Assembly (NCBI RefSeq): GCF_958298935.1
Contig: NC_084932.1
Location: forward strand, 22,361,501-22,425,500
DNA: 64,000 bases
From: Phragmites australis
Lineage: Eukaryota > Streptophyta > Magnoliopsida > Poales > Poaceae
Direction: 5' to 3'
Position 1 is the stretch's first letter. Each line of letters opens with the position of its first letter. The translations under genes and the position numbers were made by a program. Below are positions 11,860-23,649 of the stretch, piece by piece. The notes beneath the pieces are model-generated. The model was not told the origin of the DNA and made no database searches. It was given only the letters and a program-made list of their open reading frames with translations.

Positions 11860-12720
11860 TTGAGCCACATGCCTAAGTCACCCAGAGGGCAGATTTTGCC
11901 AAGGTGTCCTAGAAGGTATTGCATAGCCTCGGCAGTGTCGAAGCCACACCCCAAGGGATGTCCCCGGGGCGGTGATACGGTGCTCTAAGGAATGCTGTCG
12001 TAAGGAATCCTCGTTGCATGACATGCCTGCACACTACGGGCACAGCAGGCCTAGGTCACCGCGAAGGCATCAAGCCTAGGTTTCCTAGAAGGTGTTGGAT
12101 AGCCTCGATAGTGTCTATATGCCGGTTATCAAGGGACTTCCTTGGTAATGTAGTTGTGGCGCCCCTGACGGATTTCTTTGAGAGGCGTGACACGCCCACA
12201 CACCTGTAGGCATTGCTTGCCTAAACCTACAGTCACCTGAAAAGGTTTCCCAGAGGTAGGCTTTCCCCTGGTAAGTAGTGAAGCCCACACACCTGCAGTA
12301 GCACAACATGCTTAGGTCACCAAGAGGGCAGATTATGCCAGGGTGTCCTGGAAGGCATTACACAGCCTCGATAGTGTGGACGCCGCATATCAAGGGATTA
12401 CCTTGATGTGAGGATACGGTGCTCTGAGGAATGCTATCGCAAGGAATCCTCGTTGCACGACATGCTTATATACCGCGAGCACAGCGGGCCGAGAGAATCA
12501 AGCCTAGGTTTCCTGGAAGGCATTGCATAGCTTCGGTCATATAAATGCCACGCACCAAGGCACACCATTGGTGGACAGTGTTGTGGTGCACCCAGGGCGT
12601 TTCCTCGAGAGCACGACGAGCCTACACACCGCGGGCGTAGCATGCCTAGACCACATGGAAGGCAAGGCTGCCTAGATTTCCTAGAAGGTATTGTGTGGCC
12701 CCGATAGTGTGTAGAGCCTT
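11860..12720 (+). repeat. Degenerate tandem repeats, about 165-175 bp
   Basis: Copies of a phrase like TTCCTAGAAGGTATTGCATAGCCTCG-type sequence recur near 11906, 12083, 12344, 12508 and 12676. Other shared phrases are ATACGGTGCTCT and AAGGAATCCTCGTTGCA. Spacing is about 165-175 bp, with one longer gap of about 260. No protein is recognised. Confidence 0.65.
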
Positions 12721-12800
12721 CAGCGTTAATACATGTCGAAGGGGATACAAAACCTCCAACAAAAATGGAGAGTTTTACAAAAGGATACAAAAACCTCCAC

Positions 12801-13137
12801 CAAACAGTCTTGCGAAAGCTCCGGTAAAAACGGAGAGACTTTCGAAAACCTCCGCGAGGTGGAGCGTCTTACCAAAACCTCCGCCAAACAGTCTTGCGAA
12901 AGCTCCGGTAAAAACGGAGAGACTTTCGAAAACCTCCGCAAGGTGGAGCGTCTTACCAAAACCTCCGCCAAACAGTCTTGCAAAAGCTCTGGAAAAAATG
13001 GAGAGACTTCCTAAAACCTCCGCGAGGCAGAGCGTCTTAGAAAAACCTCTGCCAAACAATCTTGCAAAAGCTCCGACAAAAATGGAGAGACTTCCGAAAA
13101 CCTCCACGAGGCGGAGCGTCTTACAACACCCCGCGGC
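12801..13137 (+). repeat. 84-bp tandem repeat, four units
   Basis: Units start AAACAGTCTTGCGAAAGCTC at 12801, 12886, 12970 and about 13054. The period is 84 bp (85 once). Each unit contains small palindromes such as CTCCGGTAAAAACGGAG. As 84 is a multiple of three, frames stay open on both strands and give 28-residue repeats. Confidence 0.88.
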
Positions 13138-13292
13138 ATTTTGAAGGCAAATGCCTCCATACTGGAGGGATGCGAAGCCCACTAGCCCCCGACAGGCACA
13201 ACCAATAGACCAAAGAGGTATGGCTCGCATGACTCAGACACATATGGTAACCATATGTATCCCCAGCTGGTTGTTGCAGGAGCCAGGTCGCA

Positions 13293-13740
13293 GCTAAGGG
13301 CCAAGGGGGGTGAGGACCACCTCTCCCGTCTGGCCTTCGTTTTGCCTCCGATACGCAGTCGTGAGGCTCCTGGTGGATTACCTCCGGAGCTGGGCCGCGG
13401 CTAAGGGCTGAGGGAGTCGAGGACCACCTCTCCCGACTGGCCTTCGTCGTCACCTCCAACACACCGTCGCCAGGCTCCGGGCAGATTACCTCCGGAGCCG
13501 GCCCGCGGCTAAGGGCCGAGAGGGTCGAGGACCTCCTCTCCCGTCTAGCCTTCGGCTTCACCTCCGACATGCCGTCGCCAGGCTCTAGGCGGATTACCTC
13601 TGGAGCAAGGCCGCGGCTAAGGGCCGAGGGGGTCGAGGACCACCTCTCCCGTCTGGCCTTTAGCTTCGCCTCTGACACGCCATCGCCAGGCTTCAGGCAG
13701 ATTACCTCTGGAGCTGGAGGGGGCCGAGCAAGCCAGGCCA
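13293..13740 (+). repeat. 108-bp tandem repeat, second block (four units)
   Basis: The anchor CTAAGGG occurs at 13293, 13401, 13509 and 13617, exactly 108 bp apart. A decayed fifth unit ends near 13740. Units share GTCGAGGACCACCTCTCCCG and GCAGATTACCTCCGGAGC-type phrases. The minus strand is open across the array (252 codons, 13879-13121) with 36-residue repeats. Confidence 0.88.
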
Positions 13741-13879
13741 TGGCAAAGGGCTGGGTGGCTAAAAGGGTCCAAGACCACCTCCGGACCTTGTCTCCCAAGG
13801 TTCCAGATGGGCTTCGCTGGGTCGGAAATCTGGAATAAATTTGGAAGAAGGCCCTACCAGTACCGAGCCCGAGGAGCAC

Positions 13880-15600
13880 GCGATAACCAAAAATAACGAG
13901 GTCGCCACTGCTTCACATGGACCTCCTTAGTTACCCAGCATATCTACCACCACCAGATTCCCGAGGCCACCTATCCCCCGGAAGGAACGAAACCAGCGAT
14001 GATCTATGCAAAGGCTTGGCACGTCGGTCGTCCAAAAAACTAGCCATCACTTATGAAGGGGACGAAGAGAAGCAGCTTGAAGGAACGAATGCACACAGAC
14101 ACGCGGTCCCCAACTTGAAGGAACCCCTCACACTTCGGCACAAAAAGAGATACAATCGTCCCCAAGGGTCCATATTATATTATTAAAAAAATCGTGCATC
14201 CAGAAGATGCGTATAAAGAAGCAAACAATACAAAGGCCGTTGCAGGGGGGCAAACCCTGAGAGAGCAAACTAGGGGGACAAAGACTGCAAGGTGGCAAAA
14301 GACAACTATGACCGGTGGCAGGGCCATAGTCGGACGACAGAACAGGGATGTCCGTGAAGCACCCCCGAATGCCACCTTCGCCTCCTACAGATCCCGGCAG
14401 GGGACACGCATGGAGCTACGTATACACCTCATCTGCGGCCTGCCGCCACGGAAGCTGATGCAGTAGCCGACCCCCGAGTTGTCACAAGATGAGGAAGAAA
14501 CCGAAGGAGCCACCGTTGGGTCCTCCTCCCGCTTCTTCCAAACCCTCGCCGTCGAAATTCGCTCCTCCTCGTCACTCTCCCTTCGTAGGAGATCCCAGTC
14601 GATCCCCGCATCATCGTTGAAAATATCGATGATCTCGATAAGCATGGTCTCCCGAACGGGGGATTGGGCAGAGGCAAGAGGCAGTTGTCTTCCCCGCAGG
14701 GACGAAAGTCGGACGGCCACCAGCGCCACCACCGATGGCCGAAACGGCCCATCCCCAGTAGAAGCAGTCGAGATCATCGATGTTTCAGAAGAGGATGAGG
14801 AGGAAGATGATGCCATATTCAAAGGCAAGTTAAGTGTTCGCTTGTGGGGCGGTGATAGATCCACTCGGATGACCCCCGCTTTATACCCGGGACATGCGGA
14901 CACATCTGCCCAGGAAGAGAAGCGGAACCAACTCGGCGTCGTTACATGGCGTCCCTCATTAATGTCTGGAGGCCCGTGGCCATATCCCAGTCATCCTACA
15001 TCGACACATGGCAACATCCCATGGCAACGCCTCATTTTCTCGCTCGAATGTCAGGGGCGTGAGCATAAGACCCTAGACGAACCCATGCATTATCTAGTCA
15101 GAAACGCACCAGTGACACATCCCATCCTACCGTCCTCAAATGGGCAAACGTTGGGATTCCCTGATTCCACACGCGTGATCCCCCACACTGACAAACTCAA
15201 ATGGCTGGAAGACCCATCACCAAAATATCCCTAAGAATCTAAATCGACCTCAGCATAGACCCCGGAGCGCATCACCTCCACCGATGCCTTTCCGAGCCCG
15301 AGTCCCGATACCGTATACTCCAACTCCAACTCCAACAGGACCCGGAACGTACCTCCTCTGCTGGACATCTTCGGTCTTCCAATCCGACTTCAACGCAGGC
15401 TGCACCTCCGATCTCAGCATAACCCCGGGGTGTGCCACCATCACCAATGCATCGTCAGCATTGAGCTTCACGATCAACGCCCGCAGTTCCTGTCGAAAAA
15501 CTCCTCAAAGACATGGAATGGCCTTCGGGCATTCTTGTTACAAACCCAGGATGGAGTGGATTTTCCTCTACATCCTCTCACCCCTCCAAACGTCGAGGCC
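13880..15600 (+). other. LTR-element interior without recognisable coding
   Basis: Open frames of 172-251 codons exist on both strands around 14385-15234. They overlap each other, are rich in Ser/Arg/Glu and match no retroelement domain I know. No RT or integrase motifs are seen. Confidence 0.5.
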
Positions 15601-15614
15601 AGAGAATGAGGGGG
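15601..15614 (+). promoter_or_regulatory. Polypurine tract
   Basis: AGAGAATGAGGGGG lies immediately upstream of the right LTR start, where plus-strand priming is expected. Confidence 0.65.
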
Positions 15615-15617
15615 TAC

Positions 15618-16460
15618 TGTTGAGGGAAAACAGACTAGCCTGAGGATAATAATTGGCGGTCGCTATCAAAGGTCCCTCCAGAGCCTTCAGCCTCTAGACT
15701 CGACAGGAGGCCCCATCCCTGGAGGCTGCAGGTCCCTTTGGACCACCTCTTTGGCTCATACGTGGCCTTCTGAAGACTCGGAGCTACAACAAGTACCCCT
15801 AGAGCCTTTGGCCTCCGAACTCAACAGGAGACCTTATCCCCAGGGGATGCGGACCCCTTCGGGCACCCGGTGCCCATGCGGCCTTCCGAAGCCTAAAAGG
15901 CGCAACCGGCCTCCGGAGATAATATCGGGGAAGCAAGGACATCCCCCTTCTACCGCCGACCTGACGCGAGGTGACAGGTGATAAATACCAGAGTAAGTGG
16001 TGCTTATCCGGACACCCCAATACGATGCAAGTAGTCCTGACACCCCCGGCAGAGCAGCGTCGAACCGTAATTGGCAGCCAGCTCACCTCTCAGGGGGCAA
16101 GCACCAACATAGTTACCACGATAGATATTTATCTTCTATGTAGGGTAAAAGGTAGTTATCAAAGATAAGGCCTAGTAATTCGACCAGATCCTAGGTATTT
16201 GTACATTGTGATAACTTGTACACTAAGCTACATACTGCCTTATAAATAGGAGAAGAGGAAAAAAAGAGGACACACTCAACACCGCACGGAGGAGCATAAT
16301 CGCAGAGTTTTTCTGTGATACTCCCCCTTAGCCTAGTCTATATCTTTACAATCAATACATTCGTGGTGTTCCTTCCTCTCAAACTTCGTCTCCAAACTTG
16401 AGTCTCCTCTTAGAAGAAACTCTCGTCGTACTTGCTTGGGCAAGATGAACTCTTGCTCCA
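15618..16460 (+). repeat. Right LTR
   Basis: It is 843 bp, from TGTTGAGGG to TTGCTCCA, alignable along its length with the left LTR. It carries the same TATAAATAGG box near 16241. Confidence 0.9.
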
Positions 16461-17083
16461 ATAATTTTCATATAAAGTTTATCTTCATCCGACTTTGTAT
16501 GAAAATGTTATGAATTTTTTAAGATGAGTTGCCATCGACCATAGCTAAAACTTTGTTAAGATTATTTGGGCATTTAAATAGCCTTAAATTAAAAAAAAAT
16601 AAGCTACAAAGTTGTATATCTCTTCAATGGCTCTAATTTTCATGTAAAGTTTTTCCCATCCGATCTCACATGAAAATGTTATGAATTTTTTAAGATAAGC
16701 TGTCATCCAATATCATTGTTGGCTCGTCACACAAACTGGCAGTGATACCCATTATCACTACCGGTTCATAACAAGAACCGGCAGTGATACTTCATGAACT
16801 TTCACTGCCGGATTATAGCTAGAACCGATAGTGATAGTTCAGGTATCACTGTCGGCTAGTGCTCTCACCCGTTAGTGAAGCATTACTGCCCGCTCTAGCT
16901 ATCAGCCGACAATGATGCCCTTCATCACTATTAGTTTATAAGCCATATTCGCTGATTCTTTTTGTGTGGCTTTTGAACCGGTAGTGATGGCTTTTGAACC
17001 GGCAGTGATGTCTCATCACTGTTGGCCTTTTAGCAACCGGTAGTGATGAACCGGCATATAAACCTGATTTTGTAGTAGTGCTA

Positions 17084-17969
17084 TTCAACTGTTAAGATAA
17101 CAAAATATAGCGGTGGAAATCATACAAAATTTATATAAAAAACAAGCATTCTAGAAAATACATAAAAAATAGAGGTCACCACGCAAGTAGGAGTAGAATT
17201 TTTTTTTATATTGCATGTAAAGAGGAAATAACTCGCACATAGCCAGCTAGCTATCATACATGTGCAATGAGAAATTAAAACGATAAATTTTAGCATCTCT
17301 AAAATTTGTCTTTTGCTCATTTTATAGATAATATTTTTGTTTGAAAAGCTTTAGAGAGCTAGATGATAATATCCTCTACATCATAATTTTTTTCATAATT
17401 TTTCATGACTATTTTGATATTACTTTGAATTTTGATAGCATTGGAATGATATATTTTAATTTTTATAAACATGTCGTCCTTCTAACGGGTGATAGGAGTA
17501 TAGAATTGTAAAATTTCAAAATGGACACATATATTTACAATTTTCGGATTAAAAAATATATAAAAAAGTATTCTGCGTGTGGCAGCTCATGCTCTCCTCA
17601 AAGACATGGAAGGTCCAAAGGTCAATCAGTGGCCCACCAAGCAAACCGAAATAGATGGGCAAGCACGCCACTGCCTTCTTTATCGGGAGGTCCTCCTCTC
17701 TCAGGCAGGAATCATTACCGTCCTGACAAAATAATCACATGGGGAGACAAAAAGGTTGATGGACTCACTATTTCTTTTTCGCCCAAACCACCCAGCACTA
17801 CTCGCTGCAGAGGCCCACCGCAACAGTGTTTTATTATTTTCAACTTCAGTGACTTGCAGGGGTATTTGCAATTTCTCCAAAACTTAGCATGTGCTTATTA
17901 TAATTGTAATCAATCCATTTAAGTTCTAGATCCTAACATGTAGGTCGATTAATTCGCATCATGTTGTGT
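17084..17969. other. AT-rich spacer
   Basis: No gene is supported. A 133-codon ORF at 17521-17922 has no recognisable domain. A GC-richer patch at 17570-17830 could be a degraded transposon fragment. Confidence 0.4.
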
Positions 17970-19046
17970 CACTTATATGAATATAATATATTCTATGACG
18001 AAAACTTGATGAAAGTTATAAAGTTGGGAGAGGGCTGGCCAGGCAACACGTATTCTATGATGAAACACAATCGTCATGCATAAACTTGTTTATGACGAAA
18101 AAATTTGTCATGCATTTTGACATTTTTTATCATAGTTGAGTTATATACAAGTGCATGAAATGAAATTTGTGATGAAAAATAATAAACACTGCATTGTTGT
18201 CACAAAAAGTATAGCTCATGCTAACTCATTATTCCATTTACATCAATGAAACAATTTAATTACATTTATTGTTCATACATATATTCCATTTATATCACCA
18301 TTCACAAAATTGTTCATACATATACTCCCTCTGCACATCTGATATCCAAAGTGAAACAATCTACAACTATACAATTTCATAAAAGAATGTCAACAAAGAT
18401 CAAAATTATCCAATATGTGTTTATATCTTGATCTCCAAACCCTAAAAAGCACGAAGGAAAAAATTTAATGTGCATAAGTTTCCAAAGAACATGTGTACTC
18501 AAGGTTTATTAACGCACTGGCCTGAACATGCAAACAAATAGACACAAGAGCTCATCTATAATTGCCATGATAGTCTGATCCACAAATAAAAAGAGCCTAA
18601 CTGCAGATTTTCTCACACAAGATGTGCTATATCAAACACATGTTTGCACAATGGGACATAGAACATAGATAATATGACATATGCCAGCCATAAAATTACA
18701 AAGGAACATAAAATAATTTTGATGCTTATTGGTACTAGTGAAGAATCAAAATGCCTATAGCCCTGTCTGCAACCATTTACAGAACATGGAAGAGCTCCAG
18801 TCAAAAGAATATAACTTCTAGTAATTGTAAAGTGGTCTGACTAATTCTTCTACATCATGATCTTTTACTTGGGTTCTCCTGACCTACGGAGTTGGATCTA
18901 CATCATCGTAGCCACAAATCTACAACCCAATTGGGTTCAAATTTGAAAAAACTGCTCAAAAAACTGTGGTAACTTCAGCAAAGGCATTGAACTCGAAAGT
19001 TGATTCCAATTCTAACTATTCCATGTACAATTATTAACACTTCACA

Positions 19047-19240
19047 ATTACCATCTATTATGCATCCCATGAATAGCATCAAATTAACAGAGCTACGAGA
19101 AGAAAACAAACTTGTCAGGTAGTCTTGCACATCAAGGCCAAACTCCCTAGAGCTAGCACAACATAAATACACACAATTATTAAAATGAAGAATAGCAAAC
19201 ACAATTACCGTCTATTATACATCTCATGAATAGTACATCA
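19047..19240. repeat. Short direct duplication, about 38 bp
   Basis: CAATTACCATCTATTATGCA (19047) recurs as CAATTACCGTCTATTATACA near 19202, and both are followed by a CATGAATAG phrase. Confidence 0.6.
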
Positions 19241-19827
19241 ACCAAGATAGCAAATACAATTATCTCACAGGAGGAAACACACACAAAAGCTAGCACAACA
19301 GAAATACTAGTACATCACTGATTCCTTCATCGATCAATGCAAACAAGCACTACTACCGGTACATGTCATACCTCAGCATGCCATGAGGTGCTGTCGAGCT
19401 GGAAGAAAAGGTTGCCTCTGCGTCAAGGCCAGCAGCGAGTGGGGGAGGAGGTAGATCACCATGCTGGAGCTAGGCGTGGAGGCCGTGGAGGAGCTCTCCA
19501 TGTTGGAACAACTCATCATGGTGAAGGAGGCAGCCATGCTGGAGCACTACTACAGAATAAGTCTTATAAGTCAGTGCATCACTACCAAATCCTTATGATT
19601 CAACAGGGATGGAGTATCACTACCGGTTCGTATCAAAGACCGGCATTAAAAATGCATTTGAAAATAAACGGTAGTGAAACTTGACTATCACTGCCGGTTC
19701 TAACTACAAACCGATAGTGATATTTTCATTGCCAGTCCTTCTTATGACTCGGGAGTGATAGGCTGACTATCACTGTCTGCTCTAACTACGAACCAACAAT
19801 GATAGTTCGTCAATTATCACTATCAGT

Positions 19828-21467
19828 CACTACTACAGAAACCCTTAACACTACTAGCTCTAAAACCACCTTTACTACCGGTTTTGGAGCCGGTAGTGCG
19901 TAACGAGCAGTGATAATCTTCGACTATCACTGCAAGCCCGAGGACAGGTAGTGAAGGCGTTATCACTGCCGGCTGAAGGCTTCAGCCATCGGTGATTATC
20001 AATCCCCGATTCAACGTGTTTGTGGCCGAAAAAAGCAGAATATTTTTTTTACTAGAGGCACCTGACCGACTACTGCTCACCCACCCTCGACCAGAAGCTC
20101 AAGTACCGATCATTGCTCACTCGCTATTTTTTCACACGAGTTCTAGGACTCGAACTCATAACCTCGACTAGAGGCTCCGCGTGCGTGACCTCTCTAACCA
20201 TCTCACCTCTCATTCGTTCTTGAGTACAATAGCAAAATCAATCCTTTTGACCTTTTCTGATAAAATATTTGAACAACTATTTGCACATCTAAATGATCCT
20301 AAATGAAAAGGTTATCAACTACAAAGTTGTACATCTTGTCGAGTTCTACAATATTAATATAAAGCTTTTCACCATTCGACTCTGCATGAAAAAGTTTGTT
20401 TCCAATCCATACAATGTTCAATAAAACAACCATAACTTTTGCATACGGGTTCCGATTTCGACGTTCAACCTCTACTTTCGAAGCTAACGAGGAAGCGCAT
20501 CCGAAAAAATACAAGTCCTGGGACCTGTACCTTTCTTAACCTCAAAAAAGGCTTGGAAGACCCTCAATAGGATATCTAAAGTTTTTTTATCGAAAATTGA
20601 CCTTCTCCGATTTGACTGAAAAGTTTTGAAGACATAGTGCTACGTCTGAAAGTTAGTTCTGCGCAAATATTTCATCAATCCGAGTTACCAAACTCACGAT
20701 AAAAATCTTTAAATTTGTAGTTTTCAACTTTGTGGGCCTGTGTGTGTCTTTTTCAATAAATCCTACTAGTGTTTTACACTAGATCCATGCCAAAAGTTTG
20801 TGGTTAGGTATGTGGCTCCCTCTGTACTAGTTTTATACATTTATTTGCGTATCTATATTTCTTCAAATAAAAAAAATAATCAACTACACAGTTATAGATC
20901 TTATCGAGAGCTATAATTTTCATATAAAGTTCGTCTTCATCCAATTTTGTATAAAAATGTTATAATTTTTTAAGATGAACTGTCATCAACCACGACTGAA
21001 ACTTTGTTAAGATTATTTGGGCATTTAAATAACTTCAAATTAAAAAGTTTTTAACTACAAATTTATATATCTCATCGAGTGATACAATTTTCATGTAAAG
21101 TTTTTCCCCATTCGACTTTATATGAAAAATTATGAATTTTTTAAGATAAGCTATCATCCATTATTATTATTGGCTCGCCACACAAACTGACAGTGATACT
21201 TGACAAACTATCACTGTTGGGTCGTGGCTAAAATCAGTAGTGATAGTTCAGATATCACTGTCGGCTGGCACCCTCACCTGGCAGTGAAGCATCACTGCCG
21301 GCTCAAGCCATCAACCAGCAATGATGCCCTTCAATACTGTCGATTCATAAGCCACATTCATTGATTCTTTGCGTGCGGCTTTTGAACCAGTAGTGATGCC
21401 TCATCACTGCAAACCCATTAGCAGCGAGCAATGATAGGCTGACATATAAGCTTGGTTTGTAGTAGTG
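19828..21467. mobile_element. Nested non-autonomous CACTA element
   Basis: The ends are CACTACTACAGAAACCC and GGTTTGTAGTAGTG. The flanks are AGT (19825-19827) and GGT (21468-21470), a one-base-diverged 3-bp duplication. It is about 1.64 kb and is colinear with the CACTA at 8346-17080 minus its LTR insertion. It therefore serves as an empty-site comparison for that insertion. Confidence 0.88.
20142..20215 (-). other. tRNA-like module inside CACTA
   Basis: The minus strand reads GGTGAGATGGTTAGAGAGG (D-arm-like, 20208-20190), then GAGTTCGAGTCC (20157-20146, B-box). It is the clearest of the modules. Confidence 0.55.
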
Positions 21468-21751
21468 GGTTTGTGTTACCAACCGGCAATGATAATGGGT
21501 ATCACTGTTGATCTGTGTTACCAACTGACAATAATAATGGATGGCAGCTCATCTTCAAAAAATCATAATTTTTTCATATGAAGTAGGATGGAGACAAACT
21601 TTATATAATAATTATAGCCCCCGACAAAATCTATAACTTTATAGTTGAAAATATTTTCATTTAACGTCATTTAGATGTCCAAACAATCGTTTGAAATTTT
21701 ACATAGAAGATCAAAAGATTGCATATGCTATTGTTATCACAAACACTTATG

Positions 21752-21806
21752 TGGTGGGGTGGTAAGGACATATCACACAAGCTGAGTGATCCCGAGTTTG
21801 AATGTC
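21752..21806 (+). other. tRNA-like module inside the reversed CACTA
   Basis: The plus strand reads GGTGGGGTGGTAAGG followed about 35 nt later by GAGTTTGAATGTC. It is weaker than the other modules and in the opposite orientation, consistent with the reversed element that carries it. Confidence 0.4.
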
Positions 21807-21954
21807 ATGAACCACACGCGCACATATTTCATATGAAAAATCATGTGACATGTGACTTGCGACTACGCGCACGTGGGGGTGCCTAGCTGAAAATCGGATA
21901 GTTGAAAATTTTCGCTTATTTTGGGCAAAAAATGTCGATTGGGTATCGACTATC

Positions 21955-23649
21955 TGAAGGGATCGATAACGTCCTAAGAGGGAGGTGAATTAGGACACTT
22001 AGAATTATTTTGGCTCAAAAAGCAATACAAGATAAACCTATATCAATTTCTATCTAAATATGCTCTAAGTTTATCTAATGTATTTACTTTACCGATGAAA
22101 GCACTTATACCTATCTAAGAAGGTAAACTGCAAGAATGTAAATGCGGAAACGTAAATAAGGTAGAGAGAGTAAATTCGGCATAAGGGATTTTTATCCCGT
22201 GGTATTGATGGTATGAATGCCACCTCTAATCTACGTTGGAGCTTCACAAAGGATATGCTCTAGGTTGGCACCCAGTCACGGCTCTTTAATCACAAGTCAC
22301 AAAGACAAGGTCTCCACCCAAATGAGCCACCAAGACAAGGCCTCACCACTAGCCTCTTTTCCGGTTCCTTACCACCGTGATCACTTCGGAGCTTGAGCCA
22401 GTAAGGTAAGGGTCTCCGCGTCCCCGTGCATGCTTCTCATCGCCGCTCCACACCAAGTCGGAGGGTCAACAAGCTTGCCAGTGAGTCACTAAGACTCTAA
22501 GGTGCCGATGTACCACTTGGTACAAGGTTGGATCACTCCTTGATCCACTCTCTAGGCAACAATCACCTAACAACACTCTCTCTAGGCATATAAGTACTAA
22601 TCACTCACTAATCTTGTACTTAATCACCTTGGATAATCACATTAAGTACTTTGGTGGCCTAGATGTCTTCTCAAGTGTGTATGAGCTTCTTCTAGACTCC
22701 AGCAGCATGCCCCTCCTTTAAATGACTGAGTGGTGGGGTATTTATAGTCTCAAACCTGCGCACTAGCCGTTAACCCAACGATTCAGAAAAGTTGTTAGCA
22801 CCGGATGATCCGTGAAAACAATAGTACTAACACCGGATCATCTGGTGAGTACACTCTCACAAACTAGCTGTTGGAACCCCACTCAAACATTTGTGAACAC
22901 CGAACACTTTGTTGTATAATTCATCTCCATCACCAGACTATCCGGTGAGTTATCCTGAGCCATTCGAGCCTTTCCTTCTTCTCTGTATAAATTGCTCCGA
23001 TGAAAGCATCTGGTGCACATCACTTCATCACTGGACTATCCGGTGAGTTGACTTTAGCCAACCAAGTCAATGCAACCCTCTCTGGAAATAATACTCTGGT
23101 GTACACAGTATCCAACACGGGACCATCTGGTGCCTTGAAATTCGTTCTTCAACACTTGTCACCCTGTGTAAATTAGTCTGGTGTTAAACCTCCGGTGTGT
23201 ACAACACATACACCGGATCTTCCAGTGTGTTGATCTCCTTCTGTCCATTTGCATTGTTTATTGTCCGGTGTGCGCAACACATTGATCACCGGACTATCCG
23301 ATGCTTTGATCTTCAACTTCAATGGCTACAACCTTCTCTAGATAAAATGCTCTGATGTGTATCTTCTTTGATCACCAGACCTTCAGGTGAGGTCTTCAGG
23401 CCTCTCTCCCCTTTGTCAAATATGCTCCGGTGAGTTCAACACCCAAAGCACTAGACCATCCGGTGAGACAAATCTTCCTAGGACTTTTCCAATTCGGTTC
23501 AACTTTATCCCGGCTGCGGTGGCTTCTTCATGTATTGCATCTATGAGACCTACTAACATATATTCTTGACAAACATGTTAGTCCATTGACTATATTGTCA
23601 TTAATCACCAAAATCACAATCATGACCTAATAGGGTCATTTTCGCTGCA
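21955..23649. mobile_element. Candidate solo LTR, ACCGGA-motif family, copy 1
   Basis: It starts TGAAGGGATCGAT and ends TTTTCGCTGCA (TG...CA). The flanking pentamers are CTATC and TTATC. It is alignable with 35833-37276 at both ends: GAAGGGATCGAT on the left, ATGAGACCTACTAA then ATTAATCACCAAAATCA on the right. The middle holds many copies of short palindromic phrases such as ACCGGACTATCCGGTGAG. No internal retroelement domain is present. Confidence 0.65.

Larger units (their letters stand above)
9478..16460 (+). mobile_element. LTR retroelement without visible pol (LARD-like), nested in CACTA
   Basis: Two direct LTRs (9478-10335 and 15618-16460), both TGTTG...CTCCA, flank 5.3 kb of internal sequence. 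A primer-site-like sequence follows the left LTR and a purine tract precedes the right LTR. The host CACTA sequence is ATAATTTT immediately before the left LTR and ATAATTTT immediately after the right LTR. The same site is uninterrupted in the related copy near 20911. Internally there is a gag-like remnant with a zinc-knuckle-like motif, then several tandem-repeat arrays. I see no protease, reverse transcriptase or integrase. It is therefore a non-autonomous, Ty3/gypsy-flavoured element. The LTRs differ by many substitutions and a 15-bp length difference, so the insertion is not recent. Confidence 0.9.
8346..17080. mobile_element. Non-autonomous CACTA element, CTA target duplication
   Basis: The left end is CACTACTACAAATTC and the right end is GATTTTGTAGTAGTG, so the termini are inverted. 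The flanks are CTA at 8343-8345 and CTA at 17081-17083, the 3-bp duplication typical of CACTA. Subterminal ACCGGCAGTGATA-like repeats lie at 8380-8580 and 16720-17060. Without the nested LTR element, about 1.75 kb remains, with no transposase, so it would need TNP2 supplied in trans. The interior shares several hundred bases with the CACTA copies at 19828 and 26367. Confidence 0.92.

Noticed and set aside
12801..13740. Regular repeats that could suggest a CRISPR array
   Set aside because: Units are contiguous with no unique spacers, in a plant LTR element; these are tandem repeats.
14385..15234. ORFs of 172 and 251 codons on opposite strands
   Set aside because: They overlap each other and carry no known domain; only one strand at most could be real.
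17570..17755. Possible gene fragment reading HALLKDMEGPKVNQWP
   Set aside because: The frame is short, matches no family I can name with confidence, and ends at a stop soon after.
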